DNA of 6,210 bases from Bacteroidales bacterium. Its GTDB lineage: Bacteria > Bacteroidota > Bacteroidia > Bacteroidales > PUMT01. The notes under the pieces were generated by a model. It was not told the DNA's origin. It worked only from the letters and a program-made list of their open reading frames with translations, and did not search any database. This document shows positions 5,949-6,210 of this stretch, one piece after another (positions within the stretch are counted from its first letter, which is position 1; every line of letters begins with the position of its first letter). The DNA is taken from positions 1 to 6,210 of the forward strand of contig SLOS01000073.1 in the NCBI GenBank assembly GCA_007132365.1, in the 5' to 3' direction. Both the position numbers and the translations under genes were made by a program.

Positions 5949-6210
5949 TTTACAGATCCTGTATCTGGCAGTTCCTGCCTTTGCTATGGCCGGTACAGCC
6001 GGGTACATGCCACCAGGTCAGGCTGACACAAATGATGTTCCTGCAGCCATGACTTTTGACATACCGGAAGTCACATCAGACATGCAAGCTGATATATATG
6101 ATGAACCAGGGTATTCATCCGGCCTGAGGATAGGGGTAAATTTATCCCGGCCTTTATGGACTTTTGCAGAACCGGCCAGATTTGGCCTGGAGGCCGTGGC
6201 CGATTTCAAC
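5920..6210 (+). CDS. Probable outer-membrane beta-barrel protein, DUF6048-like, N-terminal part (runs off right edge)
   Basis: The first 97 codons of a gene that continues past the window. The ATG at 5920 lies inside the lipoprotein gene in a different frame, giving a 29-nt overlap; the frame is open to the edge. The N-terminus MKRISGFIISLQILYLAVPAFA is a good Sec signal peptide with likely cleavage after AFA (residue 22). A low-complexity acidic linker (about 30-65) follows, then GLRIGVNLSRPLWTF and RFGLEAVADFN, which look like the first beta strands of a barrel. From memory, the 'G.R.G..LS.P' then 'G.EA.ADF' pattern and its position just after a DUF6452-like gene fit Bacteroidota family DUF6048, of unknown function. 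A profile search on the full protein is needed to confirm this. The tight overlap suggests the lipoprotein and this protein are made together and may act together in the envelope. Confidence 0.72.
   Translation, partial: MKRISGFIISLQILYLAVPAFAMAGTAGYMPPGQADTNDVPAAMTFDIPEVTSDMQADIYDEPGYSSGLRIGVNLSRPLWTFAEPARFGLEAVADFN

Noticed and set aside
6018..6209. Minus-strand open frame at the right edge
   Set aside because: It is antisense to the overlapping plus-strand secreted-protein frame, which has a signal peptide and barrel-like strands; the minus-strand translation has no recognisable feature.

Overview
The window looks like chromosomal DNA from a Bacteroidota (Bacteroidetes) bacterium, probably of the Bacteroidales/Marinilabiliales type. 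The evidence is a LytS-type sensor kinase with a two-component-regulator propeller, a linked LytTR response regulator, a TTTG/TAnnTTTG promoter, few Shine-Dalgarno sequences, and a lipoprotein/outer-membrane pair resembling the DUF6452/DUF6048 families of that phylum. No mobile element, CRISPR array, rRNA or tRNA was seen.

Layout. Positions 1-157 (minus) hold the start of an unrecognised protein that runs off the left edge. Positions 158-375 are non-coding, with an imperfect hairpin at 296-333. From 376 to 4716 three minus-strand genes form a tight cluster, transcribed from high to low coordinates. They are a LytTR response regulator (3961-4716), a periplasmic double-propeller sensor histidine kinase (587-3946) and a small CDGSH iron-sulfur protein (376-594). 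The kinase starts 14 nt after the regulator stop, and the CDGSH start overlaps the kinase stop. A 110-nt divergent intergenic region (4717-4826) carries a good Bacteroidota-type promoter pointing right. It drives pnuC (4827-5456), a lipoprotein (5469-5948), and the start of a probable outer-membrane beta-barrel protein (5920 to the right edge) that overlaps the lipoprotein gene by 29 nt.

How they work together. The kinase should sense a periplasmic or envelope ligand with its propeller and Y_Y_Y domains, autophosphorylate in the cytoplasm, and pass phosphate to the LytTR regulator, which binds DNA. The CDGSH protein is translationally linked and may be a target or a redox/iron-linked partner. 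To the right, an inner-membrane vitamin-type transporter (PnuC) lies in one apparent operon with a lipoprotein and an envelope protein of unknown role.

Nothing here is clearly a new defence or mobile system. The points most worth following are the CDGSH gene inside a two-component operon and the pnuC-lipoprotein-barrel operon.
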